From: Telopea speciosissima
Taxonomy: Eukaryota > Streptophyta > Magnoliopsida > Proteales > Proteaceae
Length of the DNA stretch: 64,000 nucleotides
Reading direction: 5' to 3'
Assembly (NCBI RefSeq): GCF_018873765.1
Contig: NC_057919.1
Span: 24,096,698 to 24,160,697 of the forward strand
Shown here piece after piece: positions 1-11,500 of the stretch (position 1 is the first letter of the stretch; each line of letters begins with the position of its first letter). The notes below the pieces were generated by a model that made no database searches, was not told the origin of the DNA, and was given only the letters and a program-made list of their open reading frames with translations. The position numbers and the translations under genes are program-made.

Positions 1-240
1 CAAGAAGTCGCCAGATTCAGTCAAAATCGACCAAAATAATTCAGTTTCGACCTGAACCGGCACAAACAGGCCACGACTCACTAGGCATTCAAGATTTAGA
101 CCGAAACTTCCAAGTTACAGTCGAAATCTCGGTCCGAGTCCGTCGTGCCGTTTCGTTTTGCCGGAAAGTCCCAACCATGTGTTATAAATACTTGAAGTCG
201 ATCGAAACAGACACGGCTTCAATCAACTTATGCTGATATT
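1..240. repeat. Diverged fragment of a hAT-like repeat family
   Basis: The stretch is rich in short TTTCGACC / CGAAATCTCGG motifs and ends near AACCATG. Both resemble the terminal part of the better-preserved copies at 9424-9856 and 15686-16109. No coding potential is visible. The assignment rests on motif similarity by eye. Confidence 0.3.
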
Positions 241-839
241 TCGATAAGTCTTGTGCAAAACCTGATGTCAAGGCTAAAAACATCAATTTTAAGTGAATTT
301 TGGCCATTCCACTTTCTATTCTTGGTGGAACAACTTGTTAGAAGCTTGTACAAGTCATCTACAACTACGATTTGGTGGATTTGAGGGAGATTGGTTAAAG
401 ATTCAGACTTTTAGGTAAATACCGTTTTCACCTAAAGTAATTTTTTACAAAAAAAAAAAAAATTGGATAAATATGTGGTGGTTAGGCTTCAATTTTTTAT
501 ATTTTAGTTAGTATTAGCCGATCTACGACTCAATGGAGTCGGATTTAATTTTATATTTTTTAATTATTTTTTAAAATTTTCTTGTTTTAAAAATTGATTT
601 TATTGCAACAATTTAAAAAAAAAAAAGGGTTAATATTGAGTGGTTGGAGCTCAATTTTATTTATATATGTTAGTCACTGTTGGCCGGTCTTCCTCATCTT
701 TCGAGCCCACCTAGAACTCTATCTGGTGTTGACATAGAATAGGAGTCTAGGAGGAAGGTCAGGGGATTTTTGCTTATTTGTACCTTTGGGCTTACATGTG
801 AACTTGTGATATGTGAAGACAGTGTCAGTGACTCTACAC

Positions 840-1880
840 TTGCACCTTTGATGTAATATTTTGACATTTAATAATATTAAATGATTTTTCTCCATTTGCC
901 ACTTGCAATTGCATATTTAATTGGTTTCTTTATATTTGGAATGTTACAGTACTAAATCATGTGTAACATAAGCTATCTTTGAGAAATATACACGCAAGGT
1001 ATGGCGTACACTGCCAACCTAGGGCATGAAACCCAAGTAACAATTTGAGTGCGTTTTTCAACAATCTAAAGGTTCCACTGTGTTTAGGGATTAATTAGGG
1101 CCTTTGCCAAGTTTCAGCTCAAAATATGGTCATTTGATCAGCGAAAAGGTCAAATGAATTCACCAAACAATCCCTGCAGAATTTCGACCAGAAGTCGGTC
1201 GAAACCCAAAATAAGGGTTCAAGCCAACTTCTTGAGCCTTGATAATAGAAGACTCAAAATACTAAGTTCATAGCCTCTATAACCCATTGGGCATTCAAAT
1301 TAAGCCCAACTTAAACCATAGGTTCAGTTGGACCCAAGAAACTAAACCAAACCCAAAACAACAGGCCCATTTTCTCTTCTTGCTGGAATTTTACATCAAG
1401 TATGAGTTTTTTAGAAAGTTTATGTTTGAGCCCTATTGGAATTTAAGTTTTAGGAGAGAACTTTTTTAGTTCAGTATATTAAGTATAGGTTTTTTTTTTC
1501 CCTCCTTTCCATGTTGGATTAGGACAGGCCCTTAAGAGTCCGTATTATCAGCAAGCCAAAGTCCAAGTAGAAGTCTAATAAGGGTATTTTGAATTTATCA
1601 AGCAGTCCAAGTATAGTCTGTAGGTATGCATCTAATTCAAACTTTTAATTGAGTCTTACAGCATGGTTTTGCTTGTGTTAACAGAAGGTTTTCTTCCTTG
1701 GAAGGGTTTTAAATTTCAGATTTCGATGGGATTTCGACACTTGTCGAAACCGAATATTTCGGTAAATTTAGTAAATTTCGACATGCAAGTTTCAGCAGTC
1801 AATTCATTTCGACCTTCATCTGAAATATTTTGTCAAAATTTTGACATTTCGACCAAATATATTTTGAACCATGCATTGGT
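840..1880 (+). mobile_element. Diverged hAT-like repeat, interrupted
   Basis: A sequence order shared with the copies near 9.6 and 11.9 kb is recognisable: ACTAAATCATGTGTA, then CCAACCTAGGG, then a run ending in CCAAGTTTCA, then a GC-richer TTTCGACC zone, and a terminal GAACCATG near 1869. About 430 bases in the middle (roughly 1240-1670) are unrelated and look like an inserted LTR fragment. No intact reading frame was seen. Confidence 0.35.
1240..1670 (-). repeat. LTR-like fragment (CCCAATGGGTTATA family)
   Basis: On the minus strand it carries the run CCCAATGGGTTATA, followed by a TTTTGAGT..TCTATT segment. The same block occurs at 24366-24590 (minus) and 24690-25250 (plus). It probably derives from an LTR retrotransposon family whose coding part is not in this window. 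Confidence 0.3.
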
Positions 1881-2466
1881 GGTTTAATGGTCAAACCCTA
1901 CAAATGTTGCTAATGAGAATTTTGTCATCTCAACACACAAATTCAGTCTTACAGTAGGTTTTTCTTCTTCAATTATCTGCAACATACAACCAGGGATGAG
2001 TTATCTTCTTCTTACATATACTTTCTGTTTTGTGCTGCTGCTACAGCAAGCTGGTCATGGGTTGGAGTAGCTATTGGCGAGTCCTTTGCTTTCATACATC
2101 AATCCACTTTTGTTTAAAAATGGGCAATGTTTGAAAGCCTTGACTATTTATACTCATAATAAGAATGCATATATAGCTGTGTTTGTAATGCTATCAAATT
2201 CATTATTGAGGTATCTAACTAATTTTTATGACTTAAAGTCAGTTTCAAAAATCCTTGGAGGACCTTAAACATCCCCTCAAGAACCTAGGACTCGCAGTAA
2301 AGAAACTTTCTCCATCCTAAGACAGAGTGAGTTAAAAACATTATATACAGAAATTCAGAAATGATTGAAAAAATAAACTCAGAACATTGTAACTTTGAAA
2401 GGAAAAGGCAGCCATTATGGTAGTATGCTAGACAAAAGGGAGTTTAGGTTGAGCATAGAAATAGAC
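1881..2466. other. No gene recognised; downstream part of a SAC intron
   Basis: AT-rich non-coding sequence after the donor site of SAC exon 7. I looked on the minus strand for the next SAC exon, which would continue right after the LNLIK segment, and did not find it. The intron probably continues past the left edge. Confidence 0.5.
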
Positions 2467-2564
2467 CTTAATCAGATTCAGGACAATTATTGGATTTCCA
2501 TATCTCTTAGCAAGGTCCTCAAAATGCAACTTGGTCGCTTCATAGGTAGGATCATATCTTTGCA
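2467..2564 (-). CDS. SAC1/FRA7-like: SAC exon 7 (last exon in window)
   Basis: 98 nt after acceptor CTTCAG. It encodes [19 protein letters not shown] and [13 protein letters not shown] and ends AAG|GTCTAT in phase 0. In family members the next residues are TVEKRPRE; no such exon is visible to the left. Confidence 0.92.
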
Positions 2565-5500
2565 CTGAAGCGAAATCAGAAACAAGAATCAAGCATTCTG
2601 TCTGAAAAAGGAAAACCATAAACTCAAAGAATGGACGTCCAAGGATGGGATATGCTTAGCAAAAGAATAACGATACCAAAACATAGATATCCATCCTTAC
2701 AGATTATATCAGGTTTTGGACTGAATCTAGAAGCCTCTTGAGACCAGAACAGGGGTATTGAGCCTCGCATCTGCACTACACAACTCATTTTCCCCTTGCA
2801 TGATCCAGTCTCTTCATCAAGGACTATCTGCTCAGTTTCAACATCATTTGCAACTCTGCCCCGGTCATTTACTCCCCTTTTCAAGTAGCTGCACCATACA
2901 AATTAGAAAACGGAAATTTAAGCAACAATAGATTTTTCAGAGATCTAAATTTGGCATGATGTCTTTCTACACCGGTTTATTCAAAAGTTAAGACTGCTGG
3001 AGTCAAAACATTCACAAGAAAATATATATATATGAGAAGTGTACAGGTGTCCACTAATCCACATGAACAATAATTAGATTATTGTTATTGATTAATGTTA
3101 AGAAGTCAAAGCCACTTCAACAGGCCAACCAAATGCATTATGAGCCAAAGATCTACGAATAAAAATTTGCTACAATTAATATCTACTGCAGCTTATTCAA
3201 AAAACATTTTGAACCCCATAACATTTACAAGACACAATGAGAGAAGGGCATCCAATATTCATCTTTTGCCTTTATTTGCAGTAAATACGTATTTTTAAAA
3301 TATCAAAAAGAAGGCAATAAGATTGAAATTGGATGACCAGCAAATAGATCACACAAAGTCTTTGCCCTGTGACATACCGTGTGCCTGCAAAATGACGAGA
3401 ACGCCTAGAAACAAGAGCAACACTGAATTCCCGTCCAAAAATTGACAACCTCACCTGCCATCACCAAAAATAGATGTGCCATATAAAAATACCAGAAAAT
3501 ACTGAAAATGCAACCATGATTTTCTTTCTTTTCTTTGGCGAGAGTTTGAGTAAGCCTTTTGTGTAGTCGAAGCAATGGAATCAAATATGTATATCTTGTA
3601 ATTTTGATCACAGATGAAGACACTGGCATACCGAGGATCAAAAGATGAAGGTTAACATCCTATGGATATTGAAATTATTTCATTGGCAATCAAGCTTTCA
3701 CAACTAGTATCATTTACAGCAAGTTAGAACAGATAAAAAGAATGGGATTAATAACGCAAAAAAGAAATAAAAAAATTATACTATGGTACTGCATTTTGTA
3801 ATCTCTTGCTGACCTAAAATACCTATAAAGATCTTTATTCCTCCATCTGCAGGAGTTCTAGAAAGACATTAGCAAATAAAAGTAGGTTCTTCTTCAAATT
3901 CTAAAGTCAGTTTCAACTTTCAAGTAATAAATAATCTTCCACCTGTAAAACCAGCAAATCCTATATTCTCAGAAGCTTTAAAAATTTGGAAATAAAGTCT
4001 ACTTCAAGTCTATTTTTAAAAGTTACAATTTTTTGTCTGGATTCAAAAATTCAGAAGTCAAAACTGAAGTCTCAAATTACTGTTTTCAAACAAAATTGTT
4101 CAAGGTTTTCTCTTCCTTTTGTTATTCACTATGAATTATATTGTATGCATGACTATTAACTCCAATTTCTAAACTTCTAGATTGGAAATCAAAATTAAGA
4201 AACAAAAGCTGATGGGCTTCATCTGACTACGTGAATCGTTCATGGGAGTAGTTTTAAGTCAAGTACCCACTTGTAGGGCTGTAAACGGATCGGATTCGGC
4301 TCGGATAGTGCTATATCCGCATCCGCATCCGATTAGCTATCGGACGGATTCGGATAGTGCTAAACGGATACGGACACGGATACGGATCGGATATTTTATC
4401 CATTTACATTTAAATATAGCTTTCCAGATAACTATAGCCTATCCGTATCCGCATCCGTGTAGCTTTCGGACGGATTCGGATAGTGCTAAACGGTTACAGA
4501 CACGAATACGGAAACGGATTTTGGCTATTCATTTACACCCCTACCCACTTGCCATGTGGAGTAGATGTCATAGCAGATGTTGGAAGGATAATGGTCCCAT
4601 TTGTATGGAAATGTGTCCAACATGTGCAATTTCCAGTGCATTACTGAGCTGAAACATCCTTACAGGGGGGGGGGGGGGGAACCCTTATTCCTGTCATATC
4701 ATCCGTCACACTTACCAACTTCTGCTGCATTGCCAATTTCGAAAATCTTTCCACGTTTGAAAACTCATGAGTTAATTCCAAACTCAGAATCGTTCAACGA
4801 AACGTCCAGTCCTCAAACATATCAAGATTTTGGTAAATTCTCATTTTTTAAGGTAATTAATAAAAACAAAATAGCATTAGCATTAATACCAAGAAGAAAC
4901 AAAGATGTAGCAATCAGAAGACTACATTCCTGTTCCTGTAATAGTTTTTTTTTAACATCCAGTCAAGTAAAGCTAAAAAAACAAACTAAGATGCCTAGAT
5001 TTGGAAGATATAGCTCGCACTTGAACAATGACAGCAACAAGCTAAAAATTGGGGGAGACAGGGTTGGAAGAACGACTTTGGAAGCCGAATAAGATAAAAT
5101 CATGCCAATAAGGAAGAGTATAACAATCCAAACAATCAAGATTTGTGAGCCCATGGGTTACATATGTCAAATCTATAAGCAATGAGATGATAATCAAAAC
5201 AAGAAGATATGAGAAGGTATAAAAGTTCTACCTGCTTAAAATGTCCATGAACTAATGCTATTGTCCAAAGAGTGTTATTACATCTCGATCGAATTGCCAG
5301 CGTTAGATATGCATTCCATACAAATATGTTTTCATATGGCATACTTTCCTCGCCCATTGCTAAGACATTTTTCTGTAGACTTTGCATTATAGGATATGTA
5401 TAACTATAGAAAAAATCTTTAGTGAGATCAACACTGGATAAGAGCTTCTTGTACCTGTGCATTAAAGGAAAATGCTTTAAGGAAGAGAATAAGATACATA

Positions 5501-8500
5501 TTGTAAGTTTAATTTAATAAAGAGTAATGGCTGATAGTTTATATAAGGTGAACATCACTATTACAAAGCCAAATGTCAAGTATTAGGTGTTAGTATTAGT
5601 CTCGGTTGTGGGTTGGATTGTTTTACTTTATTTATTAGTCTAAGTTAGTCAGGAGTATTTTGGGGGTTAGCATACTCAACATAAAGTTGGTTGTAATTGT
5701 GGTTATTATTAATATAAATATTCTCCTAGGCCCACGGTTTGTGTACTCTATTCACAACCTAAACTTGGGGAGTGTTATTAGCTTCTCTCTGTTTCTCTTC
5801 TTCTTTCTTCTATTTCTTCAGGTCTTAGTGCTCTGATACAGTGTTATTAGCTTCTCTCTGTTTCTCTTTTTCTTTCTTCTATTTCTTCTTCTTTGCTGCA
5901 GGTCTTAGTGCTCTTATATTGTTATATGGTATCAGAGCAATAAGATCCATTGTTTTTCTCTCCATTCTTGTTACCTTGAGAGTCTTTTTCTAAGCTTTTC
6001 TTTTATGGTCCACAGCAACCAATGCTGTATGTATGTTTTATTTGAAACCCTAGTTGATGACAATATAGTTTTCAAGGCGGCAAGGCGACCCAAGGTGGTG
6101 GAGGGGTGTCTAAGCACTTAGGCGACGAGGCGCCCAAATGTTATTTTTTATTTTCCCTCTTTTCTAACATTATTTATTATGCTACCACATGTACCTTATA
6201 TCATCAAAAATCAACATTAAGCCACATTGAGTCATCAAAAATCAACATTAAGTCACATCAAGTCATATAAAATCAATATTAAGCCACATCAAGTCATCAA
6301 AAATCAACATTGAGTCACATCAAGTCATCAAAATTCAATATTAAGCCACATCAAGTCATCAAAAATCAACATAAAAATAGAAGACAGCAGAACTGAAGAA
6401 GCAATCTATTGGAAGTTTGAAACAATCAAAACATACATTTGGTTTATATGTTCTTGGACTTGATCATTTTCAAGTAAACCTAGTCTCACATTTGGTTTAT
6501 ACTGTTTTTAGAAAATATGACCATATCAATAAGTAATTAACCTGCTCTAGATTTAGAGAAATGTTCTTATTCTCTGAGAAATTTGATTGATCAAATGATT
6601 TTATTTTTACATGAGACTTTTTCTATTAGGTAGAGCACAAAACCAGCTTTCCAACAAATCCAAGATTTCTTAAATCTGATTTACATTGAAGGAGTTTAAT
6701 GTAAGGTTAAATCACGAATGATCTAATCCCAGGCAGGATCTTGATCTCAATCAATTAACTTCAGATTAAGGGAACAAATCAGCAAATAAAATAGAAGATT
6801 AAAGAGAAGATGGAGGGATAGAAGGGTAATGGGGATAGAGGGCTGTCTCAACTGTGGGCCTCTCACCTTCAACTCTCTCAGTTGATCTCTCAACCTTTCT
6901 CAGGACAATGGTTTGCAAAAAGCAAGCTTCATTTGTTTCATTCATTCCTAGTCTTTCAAAAACTTACAATAAGGCCTCTATATATAGTGAGGGCTTAACC
7001 AAGAGAATAGTAGTAGATACTTGCTGAGAAGCTACTTAGAAGCTGCTGATGAGAAGTTGTTGATGAGAAGTTGCTTAGAAGCTGCTCAGAAGCTACTGAT
7101 GAGAAGCTGCTGCTGAGAAGTTGCTTAGAAGCTGATGATGAGAAGTTGATTAGAAGTTGCTGCTTAGAAGCTGTTGCTGAGAAGCTGCTTAGAAGCTGGT
7201 AGAAACTGCTAAGGGAATGGCTTGATGAAGACAAATTGGTTGGTCCAATTCTATACCAAAGTTAGGGACTGGTTAGGCTCGAGCTAACTAGTCTTTGCTA
7301 GACTAGATCTTCCTTCCTTCGATTGTATGTCAGCCCATGCATGGGGCTGGGATCTACATTAGCTCTCCCCCTCTAAGAGGTCGAATTTTGAAGATGGTAG
7401 GGGTAAGCTTGGTGTGGTGACTATCAAATTTCTATCCATACAAATATTCTTGCAGCTCCTTGAAGATACAGATGTAATCCAGAATGTGTGGAGTTTGTTC
7501 TTCAAAGCACTTTGGTGGAATAACAAATTCCACGTGTTCAACTTCCACATCATCCACTGCCTCAACTTTGCTTGCTTTAAATTCTTCAATGTAAGCCTCG
7601 GCATGTGGAACATCAAGGGCTGACTCTTTCATGACGACAAAAATTGCTGAAACTTCAACATTAACTTCATAGATGTCATTGTTATCATCCAGGGTGTCTT
7701 CACACTCTTCTTCTTCAAGGGCATCATCAACAGCCTAATCATCATCAAGTTGTGGTTCACACACCAACATCTCCGGAATGGATTCAATGGTTGTGATTAT
7801 TGAGTCTGTCTTCTCTTGTTGCTCTTCCATCTTCAAAATTTCAATCAAGCTGTGCTTTAAATTCTTCAATGTAAGCCTCGGCATTCGGAACATCAAGGGC
7901 TAACTCTTTCATGATGACAAAAATTACTGAAACTTCAACATTAACTTTATAGATGTCCTTACTATCATCCAGGGTGTCTTCACACTCTTCTCCTTCAAGG
8001 GCAGCATCAATAGCCCCATCATCATCAAGTTGTGGTTCACACACCAACATCTCCAGAATGGATTCAATGGCTCAGATTATTGAGTCTGTCTTCTCTTGTT
8101 GCTATTCCATCTTCAAATTTCAACGAATTCCATGGTAGTCTGTCTACTCTGATACAAATTTAATGTAAGGTTAAATCACGAATGATCAAACCCCAGGCAA
8201 GATCTTGATCTCAATCAACAAACTTCAGATAAAGGGAACAAATCAGTAATTAAAACAGAAGATAGAAGAGACGATGGAGGGATAGAAGGATTATGGGGAT
8301 AGAGGGTTGTCTTAGCCGTAGGCCTCTCACCCTCAACTCTTTCAGTTGATCTCTCAGCCTTTCTCAGGACAATGGTTTGCAAAAGCAAGCTTCATTTGTT
8401 TCATTCATTCTATTCTTTCAAAAACTTATAAGGCCACCATATATAGTGAGGGCTTAGCCAAGAGAATACTAGTAAATACTTGATGAGAAGCTGCTAGAAG

Positions 8501-11500
8501 TTGCTAATAAACTACTGCTAAGAAGTTGCTTAGAAGCTGTTACTGAGAAAATGCTTAGAAGCTTCTGATGAGAAACTGCTTAGAAGCTGCTAAGGGAATG
8601 GCTTGATGAAGACAAATTGGCTAGTCCAATTCTGTCCCAAAGTTAGGGATTGGCTAGGCTCGAGTTAACTGGTCTTGGCTACACTGGACCTTCTTCCTTC
8701 AATTGTATGTAAGCCCATGCATGGGGCTGGGATCTACATCAGAGTTATGTTCCGGTCAAACCTTATTTGGTGTGCATGAATGCTGTCAAAATCGCTTTGA
8801 ATGAAAATATTTTTTTAGATACCAAAATAAATGAATATTTTACCGCACCTTTTGGTTTTTAGCAATGTTTTACCATATTAAGATTTATGAAAATTTTAAA
8901 TTTGAGAAAAGCCACAGCATTAGAAAGCTGAAAATTTCACCTACCGCCTAAAATCCAGTTTTTGTTCTTGAACTGGGGGGTTCACTTTTTATCCTTTTGG
9001 AATTGGATTTTTTAACTATTTTTATTGGATTCATAAAGGGGGGGGAATTTGCTTATTTATGAATAATATCTTAAGTATATGAAATAACAAATATTATTTC
9101 ATTTACTTAAAAGATAGTTAACATAAATAAGTGCCCAAACCTGGTTTGACACCAATTAAACCAGTTCAAGGCGCCCTACGATAAGGCGGCAGCCACCTAG
9201 GCACCTAGAAAACCGCTTGGACGCCTAGGCGGCACTTAGGCAACGCCTTGACAATTATGGATGAAATAACAAAGAACTAGTGTTTCCTGTTCTTGAGAAT
9301 GTTTTTTCTGTTTTTGTGAATGCTTCCCCTAGGTTGCTGTGATTGTTGCTTATGGAGTAAGCTGGCGGTACCCTGCTCTTTGAGGATTTTTGTAGATTCT
9401 TTATCTCTAGATTACTTCTGATCGTGGAACGAGGTCTCACCGAGATCTCGCTGAGATCTCCGATATATTTCGGTTTTTGAAGGTCCGAGACGAGACAAAG
9501 GACGAGTTAAGGAAACAGCATCGACTCAAGATCTCAGTACCTCAGCGAGATCTCGGTATTTTACATTAATTGTATGCTTTTTACTACTAAATTATGTGTA
9601 CAATAGGGCCTATTAGTACGTCGTAGCCCACCAACCTAGGGTCCGAAGTCAAACTCCTATTTGGACTTTGATATTTTTCAAAACTGATAGTGCCATTGTG
9701 TTTAAATGGCCCAAAATAGGTTGTATACCAAGTTTCATGACCTAACTAGGTCAAAAAACCCACCGAAACCTGGCTTCTAATTTTAAAAAAAAAATGCAAC
9801 AACTCAATTTTCTGCCAGGCTGAAACCAGGTCCAAAACCAAGACCTTGAACCATGATTCTGATCCCTTCATCGTATTGTTCTGATATTTTGGGCATCGAA
9901 ACCCTTCTTATATGGGTCCTTCAACCTTGGCATTATGCTGATCCAAGTCTTGGATGAAGCATAATTGAAGTTCTTCCTTTGCTGGTGCTGTTTGATACCT
10001 GGAGATTCTACCTGGGTCGATTTTCTAATTTCTTCCAGATCTGTTTTTTTTCTGGATTCACCTTGTTCTTTGAGGCTTTTATAAGGCACTGCAAGAAGGT
10101 CTCTCTACTTGGATTTGGGCCTGATCTGAGCCCTTTGAGTGCTACAATTTTATATCTCCATAGGCTGCAGTGATACCCTGGTTTGATCTTATATTGTCTG
10201 CGTTGAATCTTCAACTGGTATTCTATTCAGCAAACTTCTAGGGCAGTGTTTGCCCTCTGAGCATGGTTATTTGATTCCATATTGGCAGTAATTTCAGTGT
10301 TGCTTCTCTGTTTTTTGGTGGTGATTTTTTCAAATTTGCTGCATTGGTTATTGCTGTTTTGCACCTTTGGCAGAATCCAAGCCTTCTGTGGACGGTGTTA
10401 ACGTCCAGATTACTTTCATTAAGTCGAATGGTGCTTCCAATTATCTTCTCTAGGCACAGACTGTGGAGTGTGGAAGCCTATATCACACCCAAGCGCAAGA
10501 TGGATTACTCGACTATGACTCCACCAGTTCCTACCACTGACAATTACAAGGATTGGCAATCCGAGAATGCTACTCTACTTTGCTGGCTCTGGAACAGCAT
10601 GGAGCCCTCCATAGCCGCCAATGTTATGTTTCATAAGACTGCAAAGGGGTTCTAGGATGAACTCAAAGAGAGTTTCTCTCAAGACAAGAATGCGTCCAGG
10701 ATATATGATCTCTCTATGAAAAATTATTCTCTCTCAAACAGAATGGGAAGCCTGTTGGTGAATACTACAGTACACTCAGAAGGCATGTGGGAGGAACTTA
10801 ATATGTCTATCAGCCCTATGTCAATAACATTAACGTTCACAAATCCCAACGGGCTGAGTTTCTTGTTTCCAAGTTCTTATCTGGTTTGGATTCTGACCTA
10901 CAGCCTGTCAAAAGCCAATTGTTAGCTGGTGAGAAGATTCCCTCTATCCATGAGGCTTATTGCAGAATTCAGCGCATTGTTTCTCCTTCTCTGGTTAAAC
11001 CTGATTCCACTCCCTCTCCAAAGGATAATTTGGCCTTTATTGCTAATAATGGTGGTCGTGGTCGTGGTCGTGGTCGTGGTAATTGTACTTCTGGTAGAGG
11101 TCGTAGGTCAGGGGGAGGTTATGGAAGTGGCAAAGGTGGTCGCAGTAATTCTTCTTCTGATTCTGTTGCTCCTCGGATTCTGTTGTTCGCTGGATTTGAA
11201 GATTCTTCTTCAAATCTTGGTGATTGGGTGTCAAATTAAAATATACTACACAACTTTGGTCGATCTATGACTTCATGAAGTCCAATTTATTTTTCTGTTA
11301 TTATTTTGAGTCCAATCTATGACTTCATTAGTATATAGATACTACTAGTGAGCGTCAGTTGTGGCATGCATCTCAGCATTAGTATGACTATGAGTATGGC
11401 CATGAGAGCACTGGTTCCGAATATAATGGTTATGATCAGTTTGGGCAGCCGTAGTCAGTACACTCTGCACATGAGTTCGACAATCGGAGCACTGGGTCAG

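Larger units (their letters stand above)
6697..8741 (-). mobile_element. Small LTR retrotransposon (TRIM/LARD-like), no pol
   Basis: Two LTRs (6697-7361, 8161-8741) begin TAATGTA and end TACATTA/TACATCA, and the 5-bp direct repeat GAGTT flanks the element (6692-6696 and 8742-8746). Orientation is minus. Next to the right LTR the minus strand reads TTGTATCAGAGTAG, a decayed tRNA-iMet primer-binding site (8144-8157). Next to the left LTR it reads AGAGGGGGAGAGC, a polypurine tract (7362-7377). The 800-bp interior has no protease, RT or integrase, only two copies of a short acidic reading frame. It must depend on enzymes from elsewhere. Confidence 0.8.
6064..9259. mobile_element. Long TIR element (TTGTCAAGGCG family), carrier of a nested LTR element
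   Basis: The left end reads TATAGTTTTCAAGGCGGC and the right end is the near inverse, GCCTTGACAATTAT. Both have clusters of GGCG / CCTAGG words just inside. Flanks GATGACAA and GATGAAAT may be a degraded 8-bp target duplication. A smaller relative with the same ends is at 30659-30981. Much of the interior is the LTR element at 6697-8741. No transposase was seen, so it is a non-autonomous, probably hAT-like element. Confidence 0.6.

Noticed and set aside
4601..5092. 163-codon plus-strand open frame
   Set aside because: It lies in a SAC intron opposite the coding strand, starts in a MITE flank, contains a G-run reading and has no known domain.
6995..7234. Ser/Leu-rich 79-codon minus frame
   Set aside because: It is the translation of the GAAGCTGCT satellite inside an LTR, not a protein.
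11053..11080. GGTCGT repeat as a possible microsatellite or regulatory array
   Set aside because: It is the Gly-Arg run of copia gag, a normal part of that protein.
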